Assembly (NCBI RefSeq): GCF_964656455.1
Contig: NC_135722.1
Location: 93,553,313-93,617,312, forward strand
DNA: 64,000 bases
Direction of reading: 5' to 3'
Origin: Halichoerus grypus
Taxonomy: Eukaryota > Chordata > Mammalia > Carnivora > Phocidae
In this document: positions 1 through 10,270 of the stretch, one piece after another
Position numbering within the stretch: position 1 is the first letter of the stretch
Layout: each line of letters begins with the position of its first letter
Position numbers and translations under genes: made by a program
The notes under the pieces: generated by a model
Told to the model about the DNA's origin: nothing
Seen by the model: the letters and a program-made list of their open reading frames with translations, nothing else
Databases searched by the model: none

Positions 1-355
1 TGACCGAAATCTAATTCATTTTTCTTTAAGCACTAGGACTATCCTCTGGAAATGAAAGATCTAATTAAGTTATGGTCCCCATAACTCAAAAGACAGGTTC
101 TGGAGAGGGTTCAAAGATATAATTGAGAAAGATAATGAAAGGTTTGGGTGATAAGGCTTTGATGAACGATTAAGAAAACCCAAGTTCTTCTTTCTGAAGA
201 AGGCAAGTCTGAGAAGGCTTCAATTTTATGGAAGGTTCTCGCCTCTGATGTACCTTCTCTAGTCAGGGTCAGCCGAAGTAACATCAGCTTTGGCTATAGC
301 ACAAAGGTCTCAAGTCAGATACCAGAAAGAACTTTCTCACAGGAAGGTGCTATAA

Positions 356-357
<2 letters not shown>

Positions 358-391
<34 letters not shown>
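358..391. repeat. (GT)n microsatellite
   Basis: About 17 uninterrupted GT units, a pure dinucleotide run and so probably length-polymorphic. A TATAAAAG string lies immediately before it. I see no gene structure downstream, so I do not read that string as a promoter. Confidence 0.97.
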
Positions 392-393
<2 letters not shown>

Positions 394-2209
394 CCTTTTG
401 GGGGAGAAGAAAGTTTCTGGGAAGCCATTACTGATCTGAAACAGAGGTATGTGATTCTCTAGGCAGGACGGTGGTATGAGTAAAATCACCACTTCCCTAG
501 AGTCACAAGCCACAGGCAGAGAGTTCTGTTGCTCCTTCACGCACTGCCAGGATGACGATGATTTGGGTTGAGTTTGTTCCCAGAACTCTGCCCACAGAAC
601 AGACTGAATGCGGGCAGTGGCAGAACACATCTCCTCCCTCCACCCCGCTGAAGAAAGACTGGTGCCATAGAGCTCCCACCTCCACAGCTCACTGGTGGGG
701 CCAAAGCGGGGTGTGCGGGCTGGACCCCAAACACCAGGCTGAGCCTGAGCAGCTGCTATGCTCAGAGTGACTCAGAAGCTGGCAGACTGTCAGAGACCTC
801 GAGCAGGTAAAGGCAGAGTATCCCGTTAAGCCCAAAGGCGAGGGGTCCGGCCACTGGGTTGCAGCAGCTGATTATTCAGATGGGACCCGTGACCTCTACA
901 GCTGTTACCAGGGGACGCACATTTGATCTCTCTGACCCTGGCCCCAGTTATGTCTAGGGTTCATTCTCAGCAGAAGGTGGGGGGAAAAATAATGCAAAAT
1001 CTGATGTCCTGCTAATGGGGCAGAAGCACCTGTGAGATCAAAGCAACGGCTTAATGAAAAACCCAGGCAAGCAGCTGGGAGCACAGTAGCCCAGATGGGA
1101 AGAAGCTGCAGCACCCACCGAGGGCCTTGCTTCGATCTGGCTGGGGTCCTTCCCACTGTCTGCTCTTAGCTCTGCTGAAGTTTTGGTTCCAGGTTGGTCT
1201 GGCCCCAGGGCCGTGGCTCTGCCCCATCACCAGGGTCACAGAGATGCCTTAAAGGAGGCTGGAAAGGAAAAATCCCTTTCCGGTTTGCCTAAGACAAAGT
1301 GGCATTCTTTCTTCCCTCCTTCGCTTCCTCCCCAGGAACTCGTACCAGGAAACCAAAAGAAAACCAAATACACAACCAAGAGTTTAGATCAGAAAGCTAC
1401 ACTCAATATAAAGTTTGGTGGGTGTCCTTTTGGAGACCATCACCATCTGGGTCCCGTGCTTGGGTTCGGCCGCATGGGTGAGTCCAGCAAGATTCCTGCT
1501 CCCTCCCAGGTTCACAGGTTTTGAGCTTGACTGGGATGTCCTGTTTAATTGTCACGCAGGCTGGTTTTCTCTGCAACCACCCTGGTTCTCTGGGGGTTCC
1601 GCTGTGCCCTCTGACCCCCTGGGCAGTTCAGTTCCTCTCAGCCGGACACCAGCTGTATGTCGGGCATTGTATTAGCACTGGGCATATAACGAAGAGGAAA
1701 GAGGGTTTCTGGGGCTGAGGTTCTTAAATTGTACACCAAGCTACCATAGGTGGGAGCCAGCAGCAAACTGCAAGAGGTGCCATGGGGTATTCTAAATTTT
1801 TGAGGGAAACATAGCAATCTCATGTGTTAGATATCCCATAAGCTACCGGCTTGAGGGAGTTAGTTTCACTATTAGATTGTGCTGCATTCTTCTTGATGTC
1901 ATTTCTTTGTGAAGCTGGAATTTTGGTAACTGCTATAATGAAAAGTACCCAGGGAAAACCAATGTGGAGCAGGAGAGGACAGTGGCAGTGTCCTACCTGA
2001 TTCTAAGGTTTGGACAGTTGTGCAGTGCCCAACAGACACACACGTCCCATTAATAAGTAGTTGTGGTCATTGAAGAGTGAAATAAAATATTTCTCTTTCC
2101 ATTTTGTGTATTTTTCACATGGCTCTTAGGCTGTTAGGGGGTTAATACTCATTAAGTTGTTTGGATCTAACTGCTAAATAAACAGAACTGTTAGGTATTT
2201 ATGTTGGCC
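392..2209. other. Single-copy sequence, no gene recognised
   Basis: No exon, RNA gene or young repeat is recognisable here. Open frames reach only about 115 codons and look like random human-type intergenic translation. Near 1655-1695 there is a short piece resembling an inverted L2 3' end (GGGCATTGTATTAGCACTGGG). Confidence 0.45.
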
Positions 2210-2815
2210 TACATGCTCAATGTAAAAATGACCGAGATGCTAAAGTGTTGTGAACTGAGAAAGTTTGGGAATCTGTCCTAGAAGAAATGACACTGGTTAG
2301 GATCTTAAAAGTGGTGTAAGAGGTGGCTAGAGAAAAAAAAGGGCATTGGAAGTAAAGCGAATAGCAGGAGCTAAGATATGAAGACAGGGAATGCAGGGAA
2401 ATTAGTTTGGTGACACTGGAGCAAAAGACCTGGAAGAAGGTTAAAGAAGCTGCAAAGGTAGGCAGGGGACAGCTCACAAGTGTCTGTGCCATTTGAAAGA
2501 GTTTGGACCCAATCACAGTACATGTTGGGGAACGACGGGGAGGACAGTTAAGGTGGAGAGACATGATCAGATTTGCATGTGATGTGTGGCCCTAAGGGAG
2601 GTAAAAGTGTATGCCAGAGGCTCTTTGGAAGGCCTTGGCAACAGATCAGAAGGGGGACGTTGAGAGGTTGAACCAGAACGACAATGGGAATGTTGGGAAA
2701 CTGGATGGCTGATTGAACAGAGCTTGGAGACTGGTGAGGGACGGTAGCTTAAATGTCTGTGTGGATGAGTGAGAATACAGTACAGACAAGTCTGGGCTGA
2801 GGTGAGGGTCAACAA
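2210..2815. repeat. Old interspersed repeat, family not named
   Basis: Purine-rich sequence with phrases such as GAGACATGATCAGATTTGCA and 'ggaagaaggttaaagaagc'. These recall a common ancient mammalian repeat class that often lies next to inverted L2 ends. I cannot name the family. Similar sequence occurs near 24.4 kb and 46.5 kb. Confidence 0.35.
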
Positions 2816-3199
2816 TTTCCGTTATTGTTCTATGCTGATAGCTAGACCAAGTATCCTTGCCAGCCGCCGGGTCTAGTTGTGGAAACAAGATTCCTAAAGC
2901 TTTCTTCTGTTCGCTTAACCCTTGTCTCTTTCTGTTTGTAAGCCAGACATTTCTTTTAGGCTACTCAGTGAGTTTCTATTTCCTGTCTAAGGAGTACCTT
3001 CAGCTCCTAAATCACTTAGTACTGAGATTAGTAAATACTCAAGGCATCCCTGGCTCAGGTAGACAGGTTGGCCCAGACTCCCAGGTCCTCCAGGGTGGCT
3101 CATCTCTATGTGCCTTCAGAAGAGAGTCCTTCCCCTATTTTATGACACTTGACAAAACTCAAATATCTGACACCTGAATCAAAAAGCAATAAGCAACAG

Positions 3200-3400
3200 G
3201 GGCGTCTGGGTGGCTCAGTCGTTAAGCGTCTGCCTTCGGCTCAGGTCATGATCCCAGGGTCCTGGGATCGAGCCCCGCATCGGGCTCCCTGCTCGGCGGG
3301 AAGCCTGCTTCTCCCTCTCCCACTCCCCCTGCTTGTGTTCCCTCTCTCGCTGTGTCTCTCTCTGTCAAATAAATAAATAAAATCTTTAAAAAAAAAAAAA
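3200..3400 (+). mobile_element. CAN-SINE (tRNA-Lys derived), young subfamily
   Basis: Full-length carnivore SINE. The tRNA-like head carries the Pol III box A region (TGGCTCAGTCG), followed by the GGGATCGAGCCCC box-B-like region, a CT-rich body, AATAAATAAAT and a poly-A tail. The head has GTCGTTAAG, one base shorter than GTCGGTTAAG. The body phrase CCCACTCCCCCTGCTTG is shared with the copies at 7093, 42172 and 60200. A perfect 18-bp TSD (AAAAGCAATAAGCAACAG) flanks it at 3182-3199 and 3401-3418. Confidence 0.96.
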
Positions 3401-3456
3401 AAAAGCAATAAGCAACAGAAAACAATAAGCAACGGAAAACAATAAGCAACAATAAA
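3401..3456. repeat. Short tandem repeat, about 17-bp unit
   Basis: Three successive units of the form AAAACAATAAGCAAC(A/G)G occur here. The first unit is also the 3' TSD of the SINE immediately upstream, so the target site was part of, or became, a small minisatellite. Confidence 0.8.
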
Positions 3457-4214
3457 TATAAAAGGAAATATATTCCCTTAAAGCAATAAGACCTCAATTC
3501 AATTAAGTAGAGCATTGCACTGACTGTCCTTGGCTTTGGATTGCTGACCAACACAAACCGGTGCCCTCCAGATTCTGTTTGCCCTGTGCTTTGGTTCTCT
3601 GTGATCAAAAACTTAGTTGTATCAGAAAAGAAAAGACAAGAGGTCAAGTCTGTAATCCTCCAAGTGGATGCAACTCCCCATGCAATGACAATTAGATCTT
3701 TCCTTCACACAGCTAAGACGATCTCAAATATTAGAAATATTTAACGTTCACCGTAGGACTTAAAAAAAAAATGCTCTCAACCTCCAGGATACCAGTTGTT
3801 AAATTTTTCACATCTAATACTTTGAATTCAATTAAAAGATGACCTAATTAATCAGACACCTCATTCCCTTTCCTAAGAATTAGTTTAATGATCTACACCA
3901 GACTAGGGAGTGCACAAAACTGAGGTAGAACCCACCTTCTATTTTTCTTGGTTGGAGAGTCCAGTCATATCAAGGGGCCACTGGTTCCACTAAATGAAGT
4001 TGAGGGATTCTTTTGGGGTGTATTTGAAAAACAGACATTGTTTTGTGGTGTAGTTTTAGATAGAAATATCAGGGGCTTTTATTGTGCTCTATGGAGAATT
4101 GCCTGCTCAGCGCAGACCTTCTTCACGGGAGGATTTGAGGTGGCTTAATGGCCTGCCTGAGGCTGATGGCAATCCTGAGAACAGAGGCAAGCAGGTGACT
4201 CTGCATCCGTTTCT
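3457..4214. other. AT-rich single-copy sequence
   Basis: No repeat or exon recognised. It is moderately AT-rich with a short A run near 3762-3770. Confidence 0.4.
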
Positions 4215-4330
4215 CCAGTAGGAGAAAAACAGTAAGTCAATAACAACTGGAGGCCTTCCATGCACCAGGCACTTCACAGACTTAAACCCTCATGAAAAAT
4301 GGTGAAACTGGTATTGCTAAGAAGCCTCCC
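4215..4330 (-). mobile_element. MIR fragment (inverted)
   Basis: 'ccatgcaccaggcacttcacagac' followed by a 'cctcatgaaaaatggtgaaactgg' segment matches the reverse complement of a MIR core. Degraded, with no TSD visible. Confidence 0.5.
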
Positions 4331-5698
4331 TGGACCTGGGCAGCTCTCGCCTGACAGGCCAGCTGTCTGGTCATCTCTGTGGTTGTCCCAATCCAGGGGC
4401 TGGTTCTGGAGGCTGTGGCCGAGTTCTGAATCAGTGAAAGAAGTATATTGAATAGTTGAAGCACTGAGCCTATAGCCCTGGGAAGCATTTCTGCCAATTG
4501 CCTCCAAGCTTCCTGTTCTCTGGAAACCCAGGGTGAAGTGGCCCCTACCCCTCTTGTTGGGTATGATGGTGGAGATCTGCTCCTGTCTCCTGGGTGCCCT
4601 CCAGGTTGGAATGGGGTTCCTTGGCAGAAGAGGGCATTGGAGATGTTGAGAATATTAGCGTCTATCTTCCTATGCATTTACCTCAGCTTAATCAGCAGAG
4701 ACCTTCCCTCTTATCCTTCAAATAAAAGTGAGTAAAGCCAAACCTATTCTCTGAAGAAGCAAATCTAGACATGAAGAAAGCTTTTAGGACTAAAAAACAA
4801 AATCCAAAAAATCCCTGCTGATCTAAAAGGGAGAAGTTCCCCCAATTATCTTTTCTGTATGTATCAGAAATGATTTGCTTCTCAGGCTTTTGCTTAATAC
4901 CATTCATCTTGGATTCTAACTTTCTCCTCTGGTGGAGGTTTGGTTCCACCTCAAACTGTAACCAGCCTGCTTCCTCTTTCTCTCCTGTTGGGTTGTTTCA
5001 GGGATGGAGCATCGCCCATGTGCAGGGCAGTAAGGTGTGAGGATGGGATGGACACAGAATACGGAGCAGACGTGAGTCCAGGCCAAGGATAGGAGATGCT
5101 TACAGAGCAACCAACTTAATCCTCTGAATGCACATACAGCTCTTCTCATCCATCACTGCCCATTAACCAAGACTTCGCTTTCTGCCATAGTTACCCTCTC
5201 AGCTACCAGCGGCCGATAAGATCCATATAGATCCAGTCCTGCCTTTAACTGATGGTCAGAAGCCAAACTAATATTGGGGAACATTTGAGGAACAGCTAAG
5301 AACCACATAAGCCCAGGAGCAGCAGAGGTGGTATTTTAGCCAAACCTTTTTGGCAGAAGTAAAATCAAGGACTGGTCAAATACTGTGGCCCCAGTGGGTC
5401 CCTGAAGGAGCTGAGGCATGGGCACGGGTTTTCAGGTGCTCTTTCCCCAAAGGAAGTGATTTCCCAATTTGATGCTTTAGTTTTTCGTCTTCGAAGAGAA
5501 AGGGATGAACGCCCACATAGGGAGGTTGAGAAAGAAAGATGTGGCATCTATAAAGTGTTGTGAGGTCCTCAGAAGCAATCGTAAGTAATAAACCGGGATT
5601 CTAGAGACTGGATGGTCCATTCCTCCTTATGACCAGACCAGGCAAGGTTGTACTTCCTTCGAGGCTGCCCCTTGAGGGAATCTTTCTTCTTCTTACAG
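4331..5698. other. Single-copy sequence, no gene recognised
   Basis: No recognisable repeat. Open frames on both strands overlap each other and lack splice support or any domain I know. The longest is about 131 codons on the minus strand around 4282-4677, with no family resemblance. Confidence 0.4.
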
Positions 5699-6031
5699 AC
5701 CTTAAGGAGACTCCACAAGATTTCTGGATTACCTAATGGCCCTTGTGTTCAAAGTTCTTCTGTGTGTCTGGACCCTTTCCAACTGTGCCCAAACTATGCC
5801 ACCTTTTCTGGACCCAGTAGAGTTGGGCGCTCTTTCCTACATAAGGAAATAATGTATTCCATTCCTTTCACACAAGCAATTCCAGCTACTTTTTTGGTCA
5901 CCAAGGCCAGTAAGATAGGCTTGCAAGAGGCTGGGAGGTTTCAGTTTAGCAACCTCATCTCTGAGGTGACTGCCTTCTGTGGCCTCCTCCCTGTGAAGCT
6001 GAAGAAGGCCAGTGGAGAGGCCCGTCAATAA
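5699..6031 (+). other. Candidate terminal-exon-like open frame (weak)
   Basis: A strong polypyrimidine tract ending in CTTCTTACAG precedes position 5699. From there a frame of about 110 codons stays open to TAA at 6029-6031, and this stop overlaps an AATAAA hexamer at about 6028-6033. That gives an acceptor, an open frame and a polyadenylation signal in order. The protein has no domain I recognise and no upstream exon was found. Such a layout can arise by chance in 64 kb, so I treat it as a lead and not a gene. Confidence 0.12.
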
Positions 6032-6169
6032 ACATAAACCATAATGGCCCTACCCATTTCCTTTGGAGGAAATGAACCTAATGGAGAAAGATATATTGAT
6101 CAGAAAGACCCAATTTCAGAATCCGTCTCCTGGCGGTGAACCCTTTCAGTGAGCAGGGGCTAATGGCCT

Positions 6170-6440
6170 GGGCTTTCAGCTGCTGTGGCCTCTTTGAGAG
6201 CTGTACATCTAACAATCAATGGGATATCAAGCCTGCCAGGGGGCCAGGGATGCTACCGCCAAAAGGCTGGCCAACAGGAAGGAAAATGCTGTGGGCTTTT
6301 TTATAAAGCTAATCAGAGAAGGGGAGAAAAAAAATGCCGAGCTATTTGGGGGCTTTAAGAAGGCCTTCCAGTTGAAGAAATCCAACCTGTGGTGACACCC
6401 CTCTTTCCCTTCTATCAGCAAGACTCTATTTTCCAACCCA
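6170..6440. other. Single-copy stretch, possible conserved noncoding element
   Basis: No repeat signature. It contains the AT-rich string TTTATAAAGCTAATCAG flanked by GC-balanced sequence, a texture often seen in conserved regulatory DNA. Conservation cannot be tested from one sequence. Confidence 0.15.
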
Positions 6441-6794
6441 TAAAGAGCCCATTAAGCAGCTCCCTTCAGGGGGTGGTTAGCAGGGAAAATGCCGCGTAGG
6501 TTCCCCGATGTTTTTCTGTGGTGGGGCCCAGCAGCCCATATGGAGAGGCCTTGTTTTGTTCTTGCTAAAAAGGGGCTGGAGCTCTGGCTTCTGCTGCAGG
6601 GAGGCAGCAGTTTGTAATTGGGAAACCAGCCATTAGACCATGGGTGGTGACATAATAAAACACGTTTCTTTCCGCCTCTGTTATAAGTCTCCCTAGGATC
6701 TAGACAATACCTTCCCTCCAACCCCCCAAATCGATGAGTTTTTGCCCAGAGACACAAGCAGAGTGTGTGTAGTATAAAAGGAGTAGATTTTTGG

Positions 6795-6985
6795 GAGCCC
6801 AACCCTGACTAGTTGTGGGACTATGGACCAGTTCATTAAGATTCGTTTTCCCTGTCTCTTAAATGGGGATAACAGTACCTACGTCGCAAGGTAGAATGGG
6901 GATTAATATCCCTATCATATACTCTATCTGAAGAGCTCAGCACAGCGTCCGGCATGTACTAGGCACTTAAAGATAACGCTGCCCA
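6795..6985 (+). mobile_element. MIR
   Basis: Ordered MIR signature: '...gggactatggaccagttcattaag', 'cctgtctcttaaatggggataa', 'cagtacctac', 'cagcacagcgtccggcatgt' and 'aggcacttaaa'. Near full-length, plus strand. Confidence 0.85.
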
Positions 6986-7092
6986 CATGCCTCTGCATGT
7001 TGTCTAACGATCTTTGCCATTTTCCTAGAATAGATGTAAGTTCCACACTAATAGGTATATTCCAAGACTGGGCATTAGAAGACCCAGATTCG

Positions 7093-7300
7093 GGGGCGCC
7101 TGGGTGGCTCAGTCGTTAAGCGTCTGCCTTCGGCTCAGGTCATGATCCCAGGGTCCTGGGATTGAGCCCTGCTTCGGGCTCCCTGCTCAGCGGGAAGCCT
7201 GCTTCTCCCTCTACCTGCCACTCCCCCTGCTTGCGTTCCCTCTCTCACTGTGTCTCTCTCTGTCAAATAAGTAAATAAAATCTTTAAAAAAAAAAAAAAA
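7093..7300 (+). mobile_element. CAN-SINE, young subfamily
   Basis: Complete SINE with the GTCGTTAAG head and CCCACTCCCCCTGCTTG body. A perfect 14-bp TSD (AAGACCCAGATTCG) lies at 7079-7092 and 7301-7314. Length, perfect TSD and intact poly-A tail suggest a recent insertion. Confidence 0.96.
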
Positions 7301-7314
7301 AAGACCCAGATTCG

Positions 7315-7890
7315 TTCTCTGCTAAAACAGTCTAAACCCACGGAGCACAGTCTTGAGGAGCATATGGGATTTGCAGTGAGAGGAAAGTTTTCTAGGCAAA
7401 AACACAAGAAAAGGCACAGAGGGGAAATCAGCCCGGGATGTGTGGCTCTTGCAGGGGAAGTCTGCTGGAGAGGGGGACCCAAGCCAGGCTGTCCGGAGGC
7501 AGGCAGAGGGTTTCAGGTTAGATCAGGAGGGAAGCTGAGAGTCACTGAGTGGCTGTGAGCCCCAGAGGGACAGTTTTCACTCACTGAAGTTACCTGAGGA
7601 GTGACAGCCCTGAGCAGGGGGTCAACAGTCTTCGTGCATTAGGGAGAGCCTGACCAGGGTTCCCCTTTTCCCTCTAAGATCCTCAGTTACTGGTGTTCCC
7701 TGTGGGGCTGCTGAGCTGTACTCATCTCTCCCCCCTAAAGTACTTCCCAAGGGAACAGGATAAAAGTTCCAAAAGTTCAACCCATTGCACCTGCTGAGCT
7801 ATGGCTGAGCTATTCCCCAAGAAACAGGATCAGAAGGTACCTTTGTTTTGCCCGAGGACAGCACAGCAAGCCAGGGACAACAATGATCGC
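7315..7890. other. Single-copy sequence
   Basis: No gene or repeat recognised. Open frames are short (under 65 codons). Confidence 0.4.
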
Positions 7891-7894
7891 AGAA

Positions 7895-7995
7895 CCAGAG
7901 TAAATGAAATCATGAATGTTATAGTAACACTTGGCGCAGTCCCCTGCCTATAATGGGTACTCAGTAAATATGGCCATGATTTATATTTTTAGGAC
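7895..7995 (+). mobile_element. MIR 3' fragment
   Basis: 'aatgaaatcatgaatgttatagtaa...gcgcagtcccctgcctataa.gggtactcagtaaat' matches the 3' half of MIR in plus orientation. Confidence 0.65.
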
Positions 7996-8294
7996 CATCT
8001 CCCTCTCCAGGAACTTTACCATTTTTGCATGCTTTCATACATTTTTCCTCCTCTAAGAGATACCTGACGATGGAGTGTGGGTTGGTGCCGTGCCTGGAGG
8101 CTTTGTTCAGTTCCACAGTTAAGGCAGCAAGGGACTGTGCTCAGTCCAGAAGATTCTGTTTTTAGGTTACGGGTTCTATAGAAAACCATGGAAATCAGGC
8201 ACCCCTGGCGGGGCAATGTCTGTTGTGTAGAGTCTCTGGGTCCCCGCAGAGGCAAGTCCAGCTGGTGGGGGGCAAAGGTGTCCACCAGATAAAA

Positions 8295-8780
8295 GAAGGT
8301 GTGTCCCTGTGGGACCTGGAGAAGGCGGGAGGTTAATACAGAGCCACAGCGAGCCCGCCGACGCCTTTCGGGCTGGCGGCCCGGGGCAGGCGTGCTTGGA
8401 GACACGTGGAAGGCAGGAAAGCCACTGCAGGAAAATACAGAGCCGCGAGAAGTCAGTGACTGCCCTCAGGGAGGCAGGACATGCCCAGGAAAAGGGAGGA
8501 GCTCACTGATATAAAAATATGGTGTATAGCACCAGCGCCGCCCTAGTGAAGACGCTTTTTAAGACTTTCATGTAATCACTCGTGGATCCTACCAGCCCTG
8601 GGAGGGAGGCAGATCATGGTCATTATTTTTCTGTCACAGAAGAGGAAAAGGAGACAACAGAGAGGGGAAGAGGCTCACACAGGAGCGTAGGGCGGCGCTG
8701 TGACCGGGACTGCGGCCTGCTTCTCGGCGTCTGGAGCTCGGAGGTACGCCCGGGGCCTCGGGGGGGCGAGAGAATGGGAA
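8295..8780. other. Local CpG- and GC-rich cluster
   Basis: CpG dinucleotides are unusually frequent compared with the AT-rich surroundings, notably at 8328-8420 (e.g. GCGAGCCCGCCGACGCC) and 8690-8770. The second part contains a donor-like GGAG/GTACGC at about 8740. Part of it (8550-8735) is an inverted MIR, which explains some but not all of the composition. It could be a small or decayed CpG island; no coding exon is identified. Confidence 0.35.
8550..8735 (-). mobile_element. MIR (inverted)
   Basis: 'catgtaatcactcgtggatcc', 'ggtcattattttt.tgtcacagaag.ggaaa' and 'gagaggggaagaggctcacacagg' follow the reverse-complement MIR order. Confidence 0.55.
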
Positions 8781-8845
8781 GGGTCTGCGCTCCAACAACT
8801 GGCAAGTGGGATTTCAAACACAGAGAGGGTGCAGCTCCCAGCCCG

Positions 8846-8859
8846 CCCCCCCCCCCCCC
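8846..8859. repeat. Poly-C run (14)
   Basis: Fourteen consecutive C followed by GC and nine A. Low-complexity and error-prone in assemblies. Confidence 0.95.
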
Positions 8860-9124
8860 GCAAAAAAAAAGAGATCTAGGAAAAAGAGATGAAAGTGAGG
8901 AGTCATTTCAGGTTGTAGAGGTCATTTGTTTTCTTCTTCTATTTCCACCTCTTCCCTCTCGAAGCCACTAGAAGCAGCTAAAAACACTTAAACATGGATG
9001 AGTTTTAGTGCTTCGAAATGGCTTCAGCCTGAAGCTACATCAGAGGCTCTGACTCAACACTGATGGGCCAGAGGAGAGTGAACAGACCCAACAGAGCGAC
9101 TGTCACCACTTTGAGCCTCTTCAC

Positions 9125-9560
9125 ATAAGCGGTGTATCAGCTAACACCTGATAAACACTGAGTGTTTACCAGGAATAGGGCACTGCACTAAACATTTTAT
9201 TTTATTTATTTATTTTTTTAAAAATTTTATTTATTTATTTGAGAGAGAGAATGAGACAGAGAGAGAGAGCATGAGAGGGGGGAGGATCAGAGGGAGAAGC
9301 AGACTCCCTGCTGAGCAGGGAGCCCGATGCGGGACTCGATCCCAGGACTCCAGGATCATGACCTGAGCCGAAGGCAGTCGCTTAACCAACTGAGCCACCC
9401 AGGCGCCCTGCGCTAAACATTTTAAATATAAATGATCTCATTGGTTCCTCACTCAACGCTTTGAGGTTGGTGCCATTATGTCCCTCACTGAGCAAGGCAT
9501 AGCGAGATGGTACAGCTTGGGCCAGGTCCGTCAGCTGAAAAGAGGAAGGTGTGTTGTTCA
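9125..9560 (-). mobile_element. MIR (inverted), split by a SINE
   Basis: The reverse MIR order is continuous only if the SINE at 9200-9409 is removed: '...accaggaatagggcactgcactaaacatttta' then 'atgatctcattggttcctcactcaac', 'tttgaggttggtgccattatgtccctcac' and 'gccaggtccgtcagctg'. The SINE therefore landed in an existing MIR. Confidence 0.8.
9200..9409 (-). mobile_element. CAN-SINE nested in MIR
   Basis: Reverse-strand SINE. The poly-T/TTTATTTATT tail comes first, then a GA-rich body, then the complement of the tRNA head ending ACTGAGCCACCCAGGCGCCC. The TSD CTAAACATTTTA lies at 9188-9199 and 9413-9424, inside a MIR. The head is of the GGTTAAG type. Confidence 0.95.
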
Positions 9561-9700
9561 CGTGTGTGCTCAAGCCACCGGGCCATGCATCTTCCCCAGC
9601 GATGGAGGTCGGCGCCAGCCGTGACCACTGTTTCTGGATCATGGTAAGGTGAAGCACAGTGACAATCTTCCATGGGAACTTTCTATAAAACCCAACACCT

Positions 9701-9876
9701 AGGGCACCTGCCTAGGTGGCATCCGACTCTTGATTTCGGCTCAGGTCCTGATCTCAGGGTCGTGGGATGGAGCCTGAGGGCTCCGCATTCAGTGGAGATT
9801 GAAGATTCTCTCTCTCTCCCTCTGCCCCTCTCCCCTGCTCTCTCTCTCTCTCTAATAAATAAATAAATCTTTAAAG
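9701..9876 (+). mobile_element. CAN-SINE, older or 5'-altered copy
   Basis: Starts AGGGCACCTGCCTAGGTGGC, so the head is rearranged compared with the usual form, and carries the older CGACTCTTGATTTCGGCTCAGG body. It ends in AATAAATAAAT. A perfect 14-bp TSD (AAAACCCAACACCT) lies at 9687-9700 and 9877-9890, so the 5' alteration was present at or soon after insertion. Confidence 0.93.
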
Positions 9877-9904
9877 AAAACCCAACACCTGACAGTTCAC
9901 GCAT

Positions 9905-10060
9905 TTGTACATTCAATTAAACATTCCTTCGATAAGCATGAATTGTGGTGAGCTCTGTAGCCAGACACTGTGTTGAGAGCTGTGAACATAAAAATAGGAA
10001 AACCTGGCCCCTGCCTGCCCATAAGGGAGCTTATCATATGACCACTTCAACAAATGGATG
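9905..10060 (-). mobile_element. L2 3' end (inverted)
   Basis: 'acattccttcgataagcatgaattgtgg..agccagacactgtgttgagagctgtgaacataaaaa..cctggcccctgcctgcccataagggagctta' is the reverse complement of the L2 3' terminus. Confidence 0.65.
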
Positions 10061-10079
10061 GCTATTTGGAAAGAGAAGG

Positions 10080-10270
10080 AAGCGAACATTAACAGGGTAC
10101 CTCTTACATGCTGTGCAATTTACAGGTATCTTATTTAATCCTTACACCAGTTTGGTGAGGTGGGTATTACTGTCTCCATGTTACACATGATGAAGCTCTG
10201 GAGTAGAAAGATTAAGAACATTGTTCAAGGCATACAGTTAGTGACAGTTCTGGGATCAAAACAGGTCTTA
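10080..10270 (-). mobile_element. MIR (inverted)
   Basis: 'acctcttacatgctgtgcaattt', 'tcttatttaatccttacacc', 'gaggtgggtattactgtctccatgttacacatgatgaa' and 'gcatacagttagtgacagttctgggatc' are in reverse MIR order. Confidence 0.85.

Noticed and set aside
351..358. TATAAAAG as a TATA box
   Set aside because: Next to a (GT)n run and with no downstream exon or initiator; AT-rich strings like this are common.
3200..3280. SINE head as a functional tRNA-Lys gene
   Set aside because: The cloverleaf is not complete and the sequence continues into the SINE body and tail; it is repeat-derived.
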